From positions 1,984,001-2,048,000 of the forward strand of contig JAQOOI010000021.1 in NCBI GenBank assembly GCA_028554645.1: a stretch of DNA of 64,000 nt. The letters are read 5' to 3'. The notes under the pieces were generated by a model. The model saw nothing but the letters and a program-made list of their open reading frames with translations. It made no database searches and was not told where the DNA came from. The position numbers were made by a program, and so were the translations under genes. Shown piece by piece: positions 34,010 through 44,769 of the stretch; within the stretch, counting starts at the first letter, position 1; each line of letters opens with the position of its first letter. This DNA is from Omphalotus guepiniiformis (Eukaryota; Basidiomycota; Agaricomycetes; Agaricales; Omphalotaceae).

Positions 34010-35285
34010 TCAAAAGCACTCCCTCCATTGCGTCGGCAGCAACTTGCAAGGCAGGTGAAAATAGCGGACGCGGTAAGAAGGGAACTGCGCCTGAAAGTCA
34101 GACAACAGTAAATGTGAGAGGAGATCAGCTTTGATGTTCTCCTTCCCAGGTATATGCCAAACTCGAAGATCAATACCAGAGTGGAGAATAATCCCAGCAG
34201 CTGCAAGTAAGGGTGCATTATGTGATGCTTGCTCAAGAGCTAATAAGTTGAAAGCATGGACTGAGTCTATACTGTCAGAGAAAAGAAGGAGGTGTTTAGG
34301 AGGGTGAGGAAGAGTGGCAGCATAGTGAATAGCAGACAGGATGGCCATGAGCTCAAGAAAGAAGATGTCGACAGTGGGTGCTGTAGGTGAAGGCTGATGT
34401 GATGCATAAACAAAGCCATTCCCAGCATAGACAAACGCAAGACCATGCTTCAAGCTCGCATTGGTCCACATCAACATATCAGCATCACTGTCAGGCCAAA
34501 ATCCATCTTTGATGAAGCGCACACCAATTGATGCGGGCAGAGCATTAAGCAGCCATGATAGACCCTCTCGAACAGCGACATTTAGAGGAACTCCAGCTTT
34601 CATGCCGACTTTGTTGTCCATCTTAGCATACATTACGGAGACTGCTGGCCTGCCCCACAGGAGAACATTAAGAGCCCAGTTGAGATGTCCTGCAAGCTGA
34701 TACCAAAGCTTGAGAGGTGGTTTACAAGATGGATGATTGAGGAAAGCAGAAATACATGAAACAAGATCAGAGATAGAGTTGTCTGTGATTGAGATGGATC
34801 CAAGCTGAACATCGATGAAGAACCCAATAATCTTCAGTGTCTCTCCAGAATCCTGCTTCGAATTCTCAAAAGGACAGCGTATGAGTTCCCAAAAGATGAG
34901 GAGTTGAACTTGACGTCGGGGGCGGAGATGCCCATGAAACATCACAAGATTATCGTTAAAATCCCAGCCAAAGAAGTCATCCATGTAGACCAACAATGTC
35001 AAATGTATGCACTGCCAACCAACACAGAAGACTAGAGAAAGAGCACCAAATTTTCGGAATTGAGCGTCCACCGAAGACCAACTGACGAACAATGAACTTG
35101 TCATTGTCGACCTTGACCACCTGCTTCAACTGCCAGATTGGATGCACGGGCAAAGTGGGAAATGCTCCTTTCACATCGTCCTTGAAGGGAATGAGACAAT
35201 GTCCTGGGTTCCTTTCTTTTGCTTGCCGCAACGCTGTAGTGACTATGAAATGAACAAAAGAGATACTCAAATGAGCACTATTCAA
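34010..35285 (-). pseudogene. Reverse transcriptase palm and RNase H of the YR retrotransposon
   Basis: Starts within the fingers/palm: TALRQAKERNPGHCLIPF, KDDVKGAFPTLPVHPIWQLK, RQLVFGGRSIPKIW, then the catalytic YMDD in LVYMDDFFGWDF. One frame change is needed near 35000-35100. The thumb/connection (KPPLKLWYQLAGHLNWALNV) leads to an RNase H domain with MLMWTNASLKHGLAFVYAGN, FFLELMAILSAIHYAA, LLLFSDSIDSVHAFNLLA and WHIPGKENIKADLLS. The first RNase H carboxylate (usually WTDAS) is Asn here, a G-to-A change. The upstream part of the gene is separated by an insertion. The product should not be functional as it stands. Confidence 0.82.
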
Positions 35286-35286
35286 C

Positions 35287-37672
35287 TCAAATCACAAATG
35301 ATGTAGGGTGAGGTGTGACTGGCATTGTCAGAGATTCCACACAGTTAGACGCAACAATTGAACTTCGAATCTGCAGGGTTACAGATGTCTTTATCTCAAT
35401 CTGGGTGAAAAATGGCAGAGGGTATCTCAAAACACAAGATTCAGACAGAAGGTAAGGGTGGTTTTCAGGGTTCAGGAGGGATTCAGGACAATCAATCTCG
35501 ATGTTAAACTCGATCCAATGGTCAGACAATGCAGGGAACAGTTTCAGATGCAGCACAGACAGTTTCAGCAGGCAGATTCAGCACAGACAGAACAGCAGTT
35601 TCAACAAAGATTCAGTATCTCTTTCAATTTATCTGCCACAAGGGACTTTACAGAAGTTTTCACAACTGGATATTTCTCGAACTGAACTCTAAAGAGCCAG
35701 GCTGTATTTTGTCTAAGAAGGGTTTCCTGCTTTGGCTTGTAGCTTTGGGCAGTACTTGCTTAAGAAAATCTAAATAGATACTCTGTAAGCTATATATACT
35801 AAATCATAAAATCAAACATATATCTCGAAATTAAAAGAGTAATCTGAACAGTAAATGAGTCAAAAGTAAGTAAATATCAATTGAGCAGAGATTGGATTCT
35901 TTTTAGGTAGTTTTCTAGGTAATTTTCCAGTTAGATAGTCAAAAGTAGGAACTTTGGGTATAGATTGGTATAAAAACAAAAATATATCACTTTGTCCGCG
36001 TTCTAGGTGTGTTAGGGTGTACCCAGGGTATCTAAATAAAGGTCCAGAACATGTAAATAGCAACCAGTATCATGACAGTTGACATTCTCCTCAGTGCATT
36101 GCAAATCTGGTCCCCTATAAGTTTCTCCAGAATTGGCACATTCTCCTCTACTAGGGCAGCATTAGGAGTTGTGTAGAAGCTCTAGAGCTTATCTAAACCA
36201 TGCTTCATCGTTTCTATCAGCCACAGTAAGGTACAGTAACTGTTTATTTCAAGTTTTACCCCTATACATCTCTTTTTGGTCAGATTTGTACTCAGGTTAT
36301 ATTTCTTGTTTAGGATAGCTCTCAGCTTCTCCTAGGACAGTATTCTATCCCATAGTTCCGTCTAAGACCTCCAATTAGAGTGCCTTTGTCTTTCATCAAG
36401 TTCAGAGGGTTACTGAATTTCAGAGAGATACTCAGATCCAGAGAGATACTCGTTTTCAGTATCTAACTCCTTCCATTATGAGTATTGAGTATCTAACTCA
36501 TTTGTGCAGATGTAACTTTGAGTCTACTTCCATTATTACACAGATTGGCATTTCCTCTTAGTGACATTATGTTCACATAGTACTCAATGTACAAATATTT
36601 CTCTGGTAATACAATCTTCAAGATTGCCCATACTCTCAGCATTCAATCTTGTAGTGCCAACTTAGTTAGCAAGACCAGCTGGAACTTTTAATCAGTCCAA
36701 AGGACTTAGATAGTTGTTCAATTGAAGTGAAAATCCATCAATCCCTTGGATTACAGTCAACAACACTTGGTAGAGTCTCTAGTTATTAGAAGGTGGGTCT
36801 GACCAACTCAATCTGGTATGGAACATTGGGATTCCAACACATCTGGAGAGGCATAACTAGTATCTCTTTGTATAACCCATTGGTCACAGTTGCTTAGCAC
36901 CAGATTTAGTACTGTAGCAAACACTACACTTAGGCATTGTGGGTACAAGTATGTTTCATGTCTTAACTAGCAGTCTGGGGTGACTCTAGTCCTTTATGTT
37001 CAGTTTCCAATGCTTGAACATTCCATTTTTACTTCAATCTGATAGATTTCAGTACTGAAAGGCTTTTTGACGCAACAACACAGCTGCAAAAGAATGCATA
37101 TCATTATAACGGACCTGAGCGTCTGCTCTCAAGATGCCACTGTTGAGACCTGAAGCAGTCTAATCTGTCACCACACAAGGTTTGATATGATGAGAACCCT
37201 GCTACACAACAAACATCGGAGACAGTTTCATTTCAGCAGAGAAGCTAGACACTGCTCCAGACTCTTTCTTTCTTGTGCAAAAAATATAAATCAAAAGAAA
37301 TCTTATTTTTATGAATATTGCAACAGAATATTGTGTGACAAAGTAAATGTGAACAACATTCTTTCTTATATCCAAAAAGAGATCTTTGTTATTTAACAAA
37401 GAACTACTTTTCTATGGAAGAAAGACAAAACAATGGTTTTACTTTCTTGTCTAGGAAACAAAATGCCCACTTACTCACTCAAATTAGTGGGCACCTAGTG
37501 GGCACTCAATGGGCAATCATTACCCATTTTGTTTCCTGGACAAAAAACTAAATCAATATTGAACAAGAAAGAATACTATTTTTGAATACAAAATTTAATG
37601 ATTTTGGCAAGAAAAAACAAATCTTTTTATGGCATGAAAGCCTTTCACTATTGTAACAAATAGAGATTCTTT
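35287..37672. mobile_element. AT-rich insertion inside the YR retrotransposon
   Basis: About 2.4 kb of AT-rich DNA separates two parts of one reverse-transcriptase reading region (...SFSRKKDK at 37673 and LNSAHLS at 35285). Only a handful of residues of the domain are missing at the join, so this is an insertion. It has no recognisable coding sequence. A 93-bp imperfect palindrome lies at 37449-37541. The class is unknown and no clear terminal repeats or target duplication were found; boundaries are approximate. Confidence 0.6.
37449..37541. repeat. Imperfect palindrome
   Basis: GTCTAGGAAACAAAATGCCC at the left is the inverted complement (two mismatches) of GGGTAATG...-less right end CCCATTTTGTTTCCTGGAC. 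The middle has several GTGGGCAC/GGGCA units. It may be a small MITE or a hairpin-forming segment. Confidence 0.7.
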
Positions 37673-38600
37673 CTATTTATCTTTTTTTCTTGAGAAAGAA
37701 AAGGTCTGGGGAAGTGTAGAGATAGGAGGAGACCAATGTCCCACTGTGAGCTCTTTGTCTTTGAAAACATGAACTGTGACGAGGTCAGGTTCATCCATGT
37801 CATAGTTGTCGGCAAAGTCATCAACCCTCGCCTCCCATTCTCCATTATGGCATGGCCAGAATCCATGTCTCAACCCATCCAGCACAGACTCCACCAAGAG
37901 TCGGTTAGGATGAAAAGTAAGCAACGTAGAAAGCCGCTCCATGTTGTATGGAGTATCCACCTTGATAAAATCACGCTGAGACTTGAGAGCTGCCTGAATG
38001 CCTGGGTTGCCCAGCAAGTGAAGAGGAGGAGACAGAAGAGGAGGAGCAGTTTCAGAGAACTGTACTGAAGGGGATACAAGGTCGGCATCCAATGAACCCC
38101 AAATGGAACCTTGACGAAAGCGAGGACCTTCCAAATCCTCATAGACCTTTCTCTTCTTGTTCTCGGATGGAACCACCAACAATCTAGGCCCTAGAAGAGC
38201 CTGCTGCACTTTGCTGTTTGTCGGCGAGGCCGCGAGCTTGTCTGGAAGCAAACTCAGTGGAGCAGTCTGAAGAGTCTTTGGCTCTGTGCTTCCCACTACA
38301 GATGCTGCAGATGCCATGACAACAACCATTGACACACGGATTGTCACACCGCCCTCCATTCCAGTTAAGACAGATGGCACCTGTACTACACTTATTTGGC
38401 TTGGCGAAAGATCTGTCGTGGGGTCGCTTTTGTCCACCGTGTGCACCTCGATGAACGAGTGCCATAACAGCAGCCTGGATGCGTGATGGGTTGTCGAGCT
38501 TAAAAGGACTCCTAGAATAGCGTTCCCGTACTTCGTGATCAGCTCAAATAGGAATAGATGGGTCATGAGTGAAGTTTCAAAAAAGATCTGAGACAGTGAG
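37673..38600 (-). pseudogene. Gag-like zinc-knuckle region and RT N-terminus of the YR retrotransposon
   Basis: In one frame: DHEVRERYSRSPFKLDNPSR, IQAAVMALVHRG, then a cysteine/histidine-rich cluster (CLNWNGGRCDNP, CCHGICSICSGKHRAKDSSD) of the kind seen near the N-terminus of fungal DIRS-type polyproteins. A frameshift near 38230 leads to the second frame: VVPSENKKRKVYEDLEGPRF, NMERLSTLLTFHPNRLLVES, VLDGLRHGFWPCHNGEWE and GHWSPPISTLPQ, which is the usual lead-in to the RT fingers. It ends at the AT-rich insertion. Confidence 0.7.
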
Positions 38601-38691
38601 ACAATAAGACGTGAGTTCTCTTTTGCGATGTGGATATGCTTCAACAACACCTCGGCTCCAGGTGTTGAACACCCAATTCCATTCAGATTCT

Positions 38692-40094
38692 ATGCTGTTA
38701 AATAGTGGAAAATAAAATCTTGACAACAGCACTCCTAGACCTATTGATACATATCAAACTGAAGCAGATTAGAATGTTTCACATTAAGATGCTCTTGTGT
38801 GCTATTGTCACTCACTCAGATGCTCTCGTGCGCTATCGTCACTCACTCAGATGCTCTCATGCGCTATCGTCACTCACTCAGATGCTCTTGTGCGCTATCG
38901 CCACTCACTCAGATGTGCTATTGTCACTCACTCAGGTGTGCTATTGTCACTCACCCAGTTGCTCTCATGTGCCATTGTCAGTGAGCAATCTAAACAAGTA
39001 ATACATAAAGGAGTGTAGTGAAATTAGTGCTATCAGCTAAATCAGAGCAATCTAAGCAAGTAATACGTAAAGGAGTGTAGTAAAATCAGTCACATACTGT
39101 TATGATACTATAAGTCAAATCAGAGCAACCAGAGCAGGCAATATATAAATGAGTGTAGTAACATCAGAGATCAAATATAATGCTATATGCTAGATCAGAG
39201 CAATCAGAGCAAGTGATACATAAATGGATGTAGTTCAACTGAAAAGAACTATTATGGCTTAAGGTCAATCAGAGCAAGTAATATGTACAAAACCAGAAGT
39301 CGGATAATAATTCCAATAAAGATGAGTAGATTTACACATTACTATTTGTTATAAAGTGCACTAGTGACTAGAAAGACTTAGTGCTCCACAAACTAGACTA
39401 AAAGGCAACTATATTAGGATCTGCATTACTTCCTAGCCTTGTTTAAGCACTTTAGTTGTTAAGTTGCCACATCCTAACACTATTGGGTAACCAATATGTG
39501 GAGTTGTTGCCATCTAAAGGTTTAAACCATTCCAGGAAGAAAGCCTCATTGAGTGGCTTGACCACACCTGATGATTAGAAAGGTAACAACTCATTCAAGT
39601 ATTACTTGCTCTGATTGCTCTGATTTGGCTCACAGTATCATAACAGTATGTGTCTGATCTTACTACACTCCTTTACATATTACTTGAACTGATTTAGCTT
39701 ATAGTACCCTAATAGTTTGTGACTGATTTTACTACACTCCTTTACGTATTACTTGCTTAGATTGCTCTGATTTAGCTGATAGCACTAATTTCACTACACT
39801 CCTTTATGTATTACTTGTTTAGATTGCTCACTGACAATGGCACATGAGAGCAACTGGGTGAGTGACAATAGCACACCTGAGTGAGTGACAATAGCACATC
39901 TGAGTGAGTGGCGATAGCGCACAAGAGCATCTGAGTGAGTGATGATAGCGCATGAGAGCATCTGAGTGAGTGACGATAGCGCACAAGATCATCTGATATG
40001 ATGTGAAACAGCCTAATCTGCTTCAGTTTGATATGTATCAATAGATCTAGGGGTGCTATCATCAAGATTTTTATTTTCCACTATTTAACAGCAT
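38692..40094. mobile_element. Foldback element with arms of about 430 bp
   Basis: A 1.4-kb inverted repeat: the left arm starts ATGCTGTTAAATAGTGGAAA and the right arm ends with its complement at 40094. Arms extend to about 39130 and from about 39615, leaving a loop of roughly 480 bp. Each arm contains a minisatellite of about 31 bp (near 38800-38960 and 39840-39990, unit around TCACTCACTCAGATGCTCTC). No coding sequence. It sits exactly at the inner border of repeat A1. Confidence 0.82.
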
Positions 40095-40367
40095 AAATAA
40101 CTGATGACTTTGTTAGCTAGAGAGTAGTGTGTAACGAGGATAGAGACTCACATAGGTGACAGTGAGGAAGAAAGAGAGGGCAGACAATGGATCCTTGTCT
40201 CACCAGACAACAGCTGCGAGCTGCAGCATCTGGTGAGACACGTCGTCTGCAAGCGGCTCAACAACAAGTGTTGGAGGACAAGAGAAGAGGCGTGGGAAGT
40301 GGCTTGTGTGGCACGGAGGCCTCCGAAAATGCTCCCTACCTACGGAATCCGCCCTAACATCGACCTC
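40094..40367 (-). repeat. Split direct repeat A1 (element 5' end)
   Basis: 274-bp partner of A2. The outer border ...GACCTC meets flanking GTAAGGGCATCAG. Confidence 0.9.
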
Positions 40368-41277
40368 GTAAGGGCATCAGCCTCTCGTGAGCGCAGCCGG
40401 CATCAGGGCAGTTTCACCGGAATGCACTGGCAGCCACGTTGGACGTGTCCGCTCCCCAGCCACCTTGATGTTGAACGACCCTCAACCCGCTCCTTTGCAA
40501 TGACAAACAAATGAAAGTGGGATGAAGGGAGGGGGAGGTATGTGTGGGACACAGGAAGGAGACTCACCTAATGGACACATCACAGGAGTTGCCGGTGATG
40601 TGCTTGGTATGGGGTATGAATGAGAAGAAGTGCTAACTAACTCGAACGAATCTATCAAGCACTCAAAACACACACACAACACACAAAGACTTTTAAGTTC
40701 GTGGGGTTTGGGGGACTAACAAACTCTGTGAAGCGAATAAGGTTGTTGTAAGAGGAACGCGGAGACACAGTCAAAACCGACGCGGCACAGATAACTCTAT
40801 GCTACACACCACTCAAACGAACTAACGCGTAACTTTAACAAATCACCGCGACCAGTGACTACAAACGATACAACAACCAGACGATTGTTGGGAGATGCCA
40901 GACGACTTCTCACTTAGTGGAGTTGGGTATAGGAGGATTTCAGAACTGCCAGACGACGAGTTCAACGAGTGACCAGACGATCCACTCTTATTCGCACTAC
41001 ACACACAGGCTCCGCGGTACCAGACGATCCCGCTTGTAAACACTTAGGCACACTGACTTATGAACTAACGCGACGGTTAACACTTTAAAACTTCTAATCA
41101 CTCAGAGGGACTTAAGCTTTTCCACACACAAATGCTATTAGCTCTATGGGGGGCTCGGGAACCTGTCCTTCCTTGCCCAGGTTCTATTTCTTATATACAG
41201 TATCTCTATTTACATAGTACAAACAAATGTCGCGATACTTGACAGTTATGAGATATATGGTGCATATGGTGCACCGC
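40368..41277. other. Spacer between the two retroelements
   Basis: About 900 bp without recognisable genes. The last five bases (ACCGC) are the likely target duplication of the following LTR element; its partner lies outside the window. Confidence 0.4.
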
Positions 41278-42507
41278 TGTTGCGCTGAAAACGCATACAC
41301 ACCTGAAATACCTGAAATTAAACGATTTCTACTGTGAATATGATGGGAATAAAGGGCTAGACTATGTCCCATAGTGCTAGCTAAAACATAGAACACGAAT
41401 AGTTAAAGGCTCGAAGTGAAAGGACTACGATGTACGAGTATGCATCAAGACCTTATGGCTGATATGCCTCTAGACCTTCGGCGAAGTAACTACCTGCTGC
41501 GAGACTGTACAGTATGGTCAGACCCACCCTGCCTGGCAAAGAGCCCTTCGTCTGGAAGTCGCTATTCAAGTATCTGTGTAATCCACGGGACTTAGGAAGG
41601 AAGAAACTACACACACACAGGCGTAATAGCCTCATGAGCCTCGATAATGTCGAAAGGACAAAGCTAGAGGTATCGCCGAGCCATCAAAATGGTTTGTTCG
41701 AACTTAGCCGACCTCCTAGAACCTGCAGATTGATGATATACTGGAGATAACGCTTTATGATCGGAAATATATGATCGACGATTCCGTTCCGAGATACTAG
41801 ATGGTCAAAGCTATGAAAATGATCAGTCTCGATGACTGTATAATAACTTATTAGTAAAGTAATGACAGAATTGACCTTCGAGCGCTGGATATTGGTATAT
41901 CTACGAGGTGCTATGGGGTCTAGATGTCGAAATAGGAGAAAATACGGAAGCCCGACGGGATAAATGACTAGAAACTGCCCTCGGCGCCCCTATAAGTACA
42001 CTGTAAAACAGTTACGAAGATGAATAATAACGAAATGCATAGGAGTAGTTCGTTTAGAATGGCTCGAGCGCATGATAAGAAGGGTCTAGATGTACCAAAA
42101 ACATCACTAAAACATAATACTTACACATATATACCCAAGAACTGCACATAATTACCCTCTAGACGTGCCTACTTACCCAACTCAGTCATATTGTTTCTGT
42201 TTATATCCATTTTATACTCGATGTTATCCCTCTGTTCCTTTTAATTACTCCACTCAGTTTTCTATCTATTTATGAAATACTTACAAGCAGTAGAGTACAT
42301 ATACTGTCATGTATAGGGTCGAGCGCCCCAGGTTACGACTGCCCGCCAAATTGGAGAACTTTACGTATCTTCTAGAGCGTTAAATCGCAGAAGGCCTCTT
42401 GATTGTGAACGTCAGGCCCCGGTTCTTCGAGCTGGTAGAGGCGGACTATTAGGAATTGCAGTGCTTTAATAGAGTGCTAAATATCTGAACATCTGTTGTG
42501 TTTGAAC

Positions 42508-42558
<51 letters not shown>

Positions 42559-42649
42559 GTCTGTCTGTCTGTGTCTGTCTGTTTGCTGTTTCTGGTACTC
42601 GTCGAAGGGTCTAGACGGTGATCTTACAGTTCAGTTAGTCTTTCCAACA
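41278..42649 (+). repeat. 5' LTR of the outer element
   Basis: Begins TGTTGCGCTGAAAACGC, matching the 3' copy at 63378, which sets the left edge firmly. The right edge is inferred at CAACA (42645-42649), the complement of the TGTTG start, giving 1372 bp; it cannot be checked because the 3' copy is cut. A (TCTG)n microsatellite lies inside at about 42509-42583. Confidence 0.75.
42509..42583 (+). repeat. (TCTG)n microsatellite
   Basis: About eighteen TCTG units with two short interruptions, near the 3' end of the 5' LTR. Confidence 0.95.
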
Positions 42650-43191
42650 GTCTAGCTCGACTTTAGTCAGTTTTCTGCGTGCGGAATCTTTGCCAACGCC
42701 AGACTACACTTGCTTTTACAAGGCAACCTTTGAGTTTAGACGAGTTCCTACGTCTTAGAGTGCTCATTATGCTGCTATTATCTGGAGCCCACCGCGAGGG
42801 GTAGTTTCAGAAAACAATTATATCGAGTTTTACTCTTGAAAGACCTCTGTGTCTAAATATCGCTGTCTTTTGACCTCGGCGAATTGAATTGACGATTTGA
42901 TTTGCCTCTCGAAGTGGAAATTGTACATTTGCATAACACTTCAAGGTATTCTACTTCGAATCCGAGTCTCTTGCAAAGATTAGTGACTCTAGCCGTCGTG
43001 GAAAACCTAGAACTACACGAAATTCCCGTGAGGCTGGACAAGAAGAATTAATATTCGAGTCTAGACCCCCTCGTCGTAGTAGAATCCCTGTTCGAAACAA
43101 CTTGCCTCTGTCTAGAGAGAGGTATAGAGGAACAAACGAAGTTATAGGAGATATAAGACTACCAAGTCCTGAATTCTCTGATTTTACAAAC
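42650..43191 (+). other. Leader region between 5' LTR and gag
   Basis: No TGG-type tRNA primer-binding site directly follows the inferred LTR end; a TGGAGCCCACCGCGAGG string at about 42780 is a weak alternative. The gag frame is already open upstream of its first ATG. Confidence 0.35.
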
Positions 43192-44769
43192 ATGCCTGAT
43201 GAAGGAAATAATGCTACTGCTGGACCTGCTGGTCAAGGGCGAAACCCACAGCAGCAGAGACAACCAAATAATGATGAGGCTGCGGCGAATCGAAATCCTG
43301 GAGGAAATCGGCCGCGCCGACCTCAACAAACTGAAGTAGTAGATGCATACTTACGAGAGCTACCTGCTGAGGTGCTCGCCGAAGTACAAAACGAGCAGTT
43401 ACCGAAAGTCTCAAAGAAGGCACCCATATTTGATAGAGATTGTCCTGAGAAACTTGCAGGATGGCTCGAGGACTTAGAGGAAATCTTTAGGACTTTAAAT
43501 ATCAGATCTGAGATGGCGAAGATCCATCTAGCCTTGAAATACATGACTTATGAGACGAGAAAGGAGCTAGCTACGCTTGATGCAGCTTCAGGAGATGATT
43601 GGGAAACATTTAGAGTTGCCTTGCTTGACTGCTATCCGGATTCTAGTGATAAGGACGGATATGGCTCGAAGCAGAGGCTCATGAGTGTAATTGAAAAGTA
43701 CATGCTAGTGCCATCTGGTCAACTAGAGAAGCTTTTGGCCTTCTCGAGGGCGTATCAGATTGAAGCAAAGAAGTTAATGAGTGGACATGCTGTCATCTCG
43801 AACTTCGAGGCAGTACAAGGATATCTAGCTGCTCTAGAAGAACAGTTTAGAAAGAGAGTTATTCGAAAATTATCAACTAATGGTACTGGAGAAGGGGTTC
43901 GTCGAAGAGATGATCCTTGGACTCTAGAGCAAGTTGTAAAAGCTGCAAAAGCTGTATGTGCTATTCCTCCTGAGGAATTATATGATGTAGGAGCGAGTTG
44001 GAGCCTACCAGGTGTCATAAACACTGGAGCTAGACCCCTCTCGAGCCGACCATCTATGACTGACAGGTTAACTGCTATAAAGCAGGAAGAAGCACAGAAT
44101 GAGTGGGAACGAAAGATTTCGTACACAGTAGATGATAACGAGACGAAAATTAAGACCATTCACCAGAAGCTAGACACTATGACGAACCAGAATCAAGAGA
44201 TGATGAAGTCCTTGATAAGGATGGTACAAATGTCAAGTAGAAACACTGGAAATATGGGTCTAGCGTCTTCGACGAATGTTGGTATGTCTTCTATGCCTAA
44301 CAGAGGACTTCTGGACACGAGTAGAGTTATGCCTGCCCGTGATCTAGCTTGTTTCATGTGTGGAGGCAGAGGACATGGTTCACAAGACTGTCCAGCTCAA
44401 CATCACTTTGTAAGTAAGGGATGGATGAAGCGAAATGCGAGGAATAGATGGGAACTAAAGGATGGTTCGCCACTTCCTTGGATAAATGAAGGAGATAAAG
44501 AGACTAGAAAAGAAAAGATTGAGAAAATTGCAAAAGAGAAGGGATGGGATGTAGAAGTCCACCCAGATCAGTTCTTATATGAAGTAGAATCTATGCCAAA
44601 TGCATACCAGGTGCAGCTGCACGAAGCTAGCCCCCTGGGAATGGAAAATAATGAAGTTGATACATTGGCTGTACAAGTACTTGAACAGCTAGAAAGGATG
44701 GGAGTTGAGTATAAGGCCTTGTCTGATGGACAAGTGTCTATAAACACTCCTGGAGGTTCGAAAAACTAA
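43192..44769 (+). CDS. gag: Gag of the outer element
   Basis: Structural capsid/nucleocapsid protein. The first ATG of the frame is at 43192 (MPDEGNNATAGPAG); the frame is open from about 43102 by non-ATG codons. A disordered N-terminus rich in Gln/Asn is followed by a capsid-like helical domain: PIFDRDCPEKLAGWLEDLEE, IRSEMAKIHLALKYM, DDWETFRVALLDCYP and EKLLAFSRAYQIEAKKL. A zinc knuckle CFMCGGRGHGSQDC (CX2CX4HX4C) sits at about 44350-44391, followed by a lysine-rich tail. The frame stops at TAA 44767-44769, immediately after the run G AAA AAC where a -1 shift would enter pro. Confidence 0.9.
   Translation: MPDEGNNATAGPAGQGRNPQQQRQPNNDEAAANRNPGGNRPRRPQQTEVVDAYLRELPAEVLAEVQNEQLPKVSKKAPIFDRDCPEKLAGWLEDLEEIFRTLNIRSEMAKIHLALKYMTYETRKELATLDAASGDDWETFRVALLDCYPDSSDKDGYGSKQRLMSVIEKYMLVPSGQLEKLLAFSRAYQIEAKKLMSGHAVISNFEAVQGYLAALEEQFRKRVIRKLSTNGTGEGVRRRDDPWTLEQVVKAAKAVCAIPPEELYDVGASWSLPGVINTGARPLSSRPSMTDRLTAIKQEEAQNEWERKISYTVDDNETKIKTIHQKLDTMTNQNQEMMKSLIRMVQMSSRNTGNMGLASSTNVGMSSMPNRGLLDTSRVMPARDLACFMCGGRGHGSQDCPAQHHFVSKGWMKRNARNRWELKDGSPLPWINEGDKETRKEKIEKIAKEKGWDVEVHPDQFLYEVESMPNAYQVQLHEASPLGMENNEVDTLAVQVLEQLERMGVEYKALSDGQVSINTPGGSKN
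44760..44766 (+). promoter_or_regulatory. Putative -1 frameshift site, gag to pro
   Basis: Heptamer G AAA AAC in the gag frame, directly before the TAA. It differs from the well-known A AAA AAC only at the first base. The protease frame is -1 relative to gag and open across this point. Confidence 0.55.

Larger units (their letters stand above)
32031..40367 (-). mobile_element. Tyrosine-recombinase (DIRS/Ngaro/PAT-type) retrotransposon, degenerate
   Basis: An 8.3-kb element read on the minus strand: repeat A1, gag-like zinc-knuckle region, reverse transcriptase with YMDD, RNase H, tyrosine recombinase, then B1-A2 and B2. The split direct repeats (A 274 bp, B 98 bp) overlap in the four bases CCTC (GAGG on the element strand), which also form both outer borders. 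This is the geometry expected from integration of a circle by a tyrosine recombinase, and it leaves no target duplication. The element contains a foldback (38692-40094) and an AT-rich insert (about 35287-37672), and carries inactivating mutations. Confidence 0.85.

Noticed and set aside
38800..38990. Repeats of about 31 bp resembling an array of spaced repeats
   Set aside because: A minisatellite mirrored in the other arm of a foldback; no spacers.
42780..42796. TGGAGCCCACCGCGAGG as tRNA primer-binding site of the outer element
   Set aside because: It is too far from the inferred LTR end (42649) and not preceded by CA; kept only as a weak alternative.
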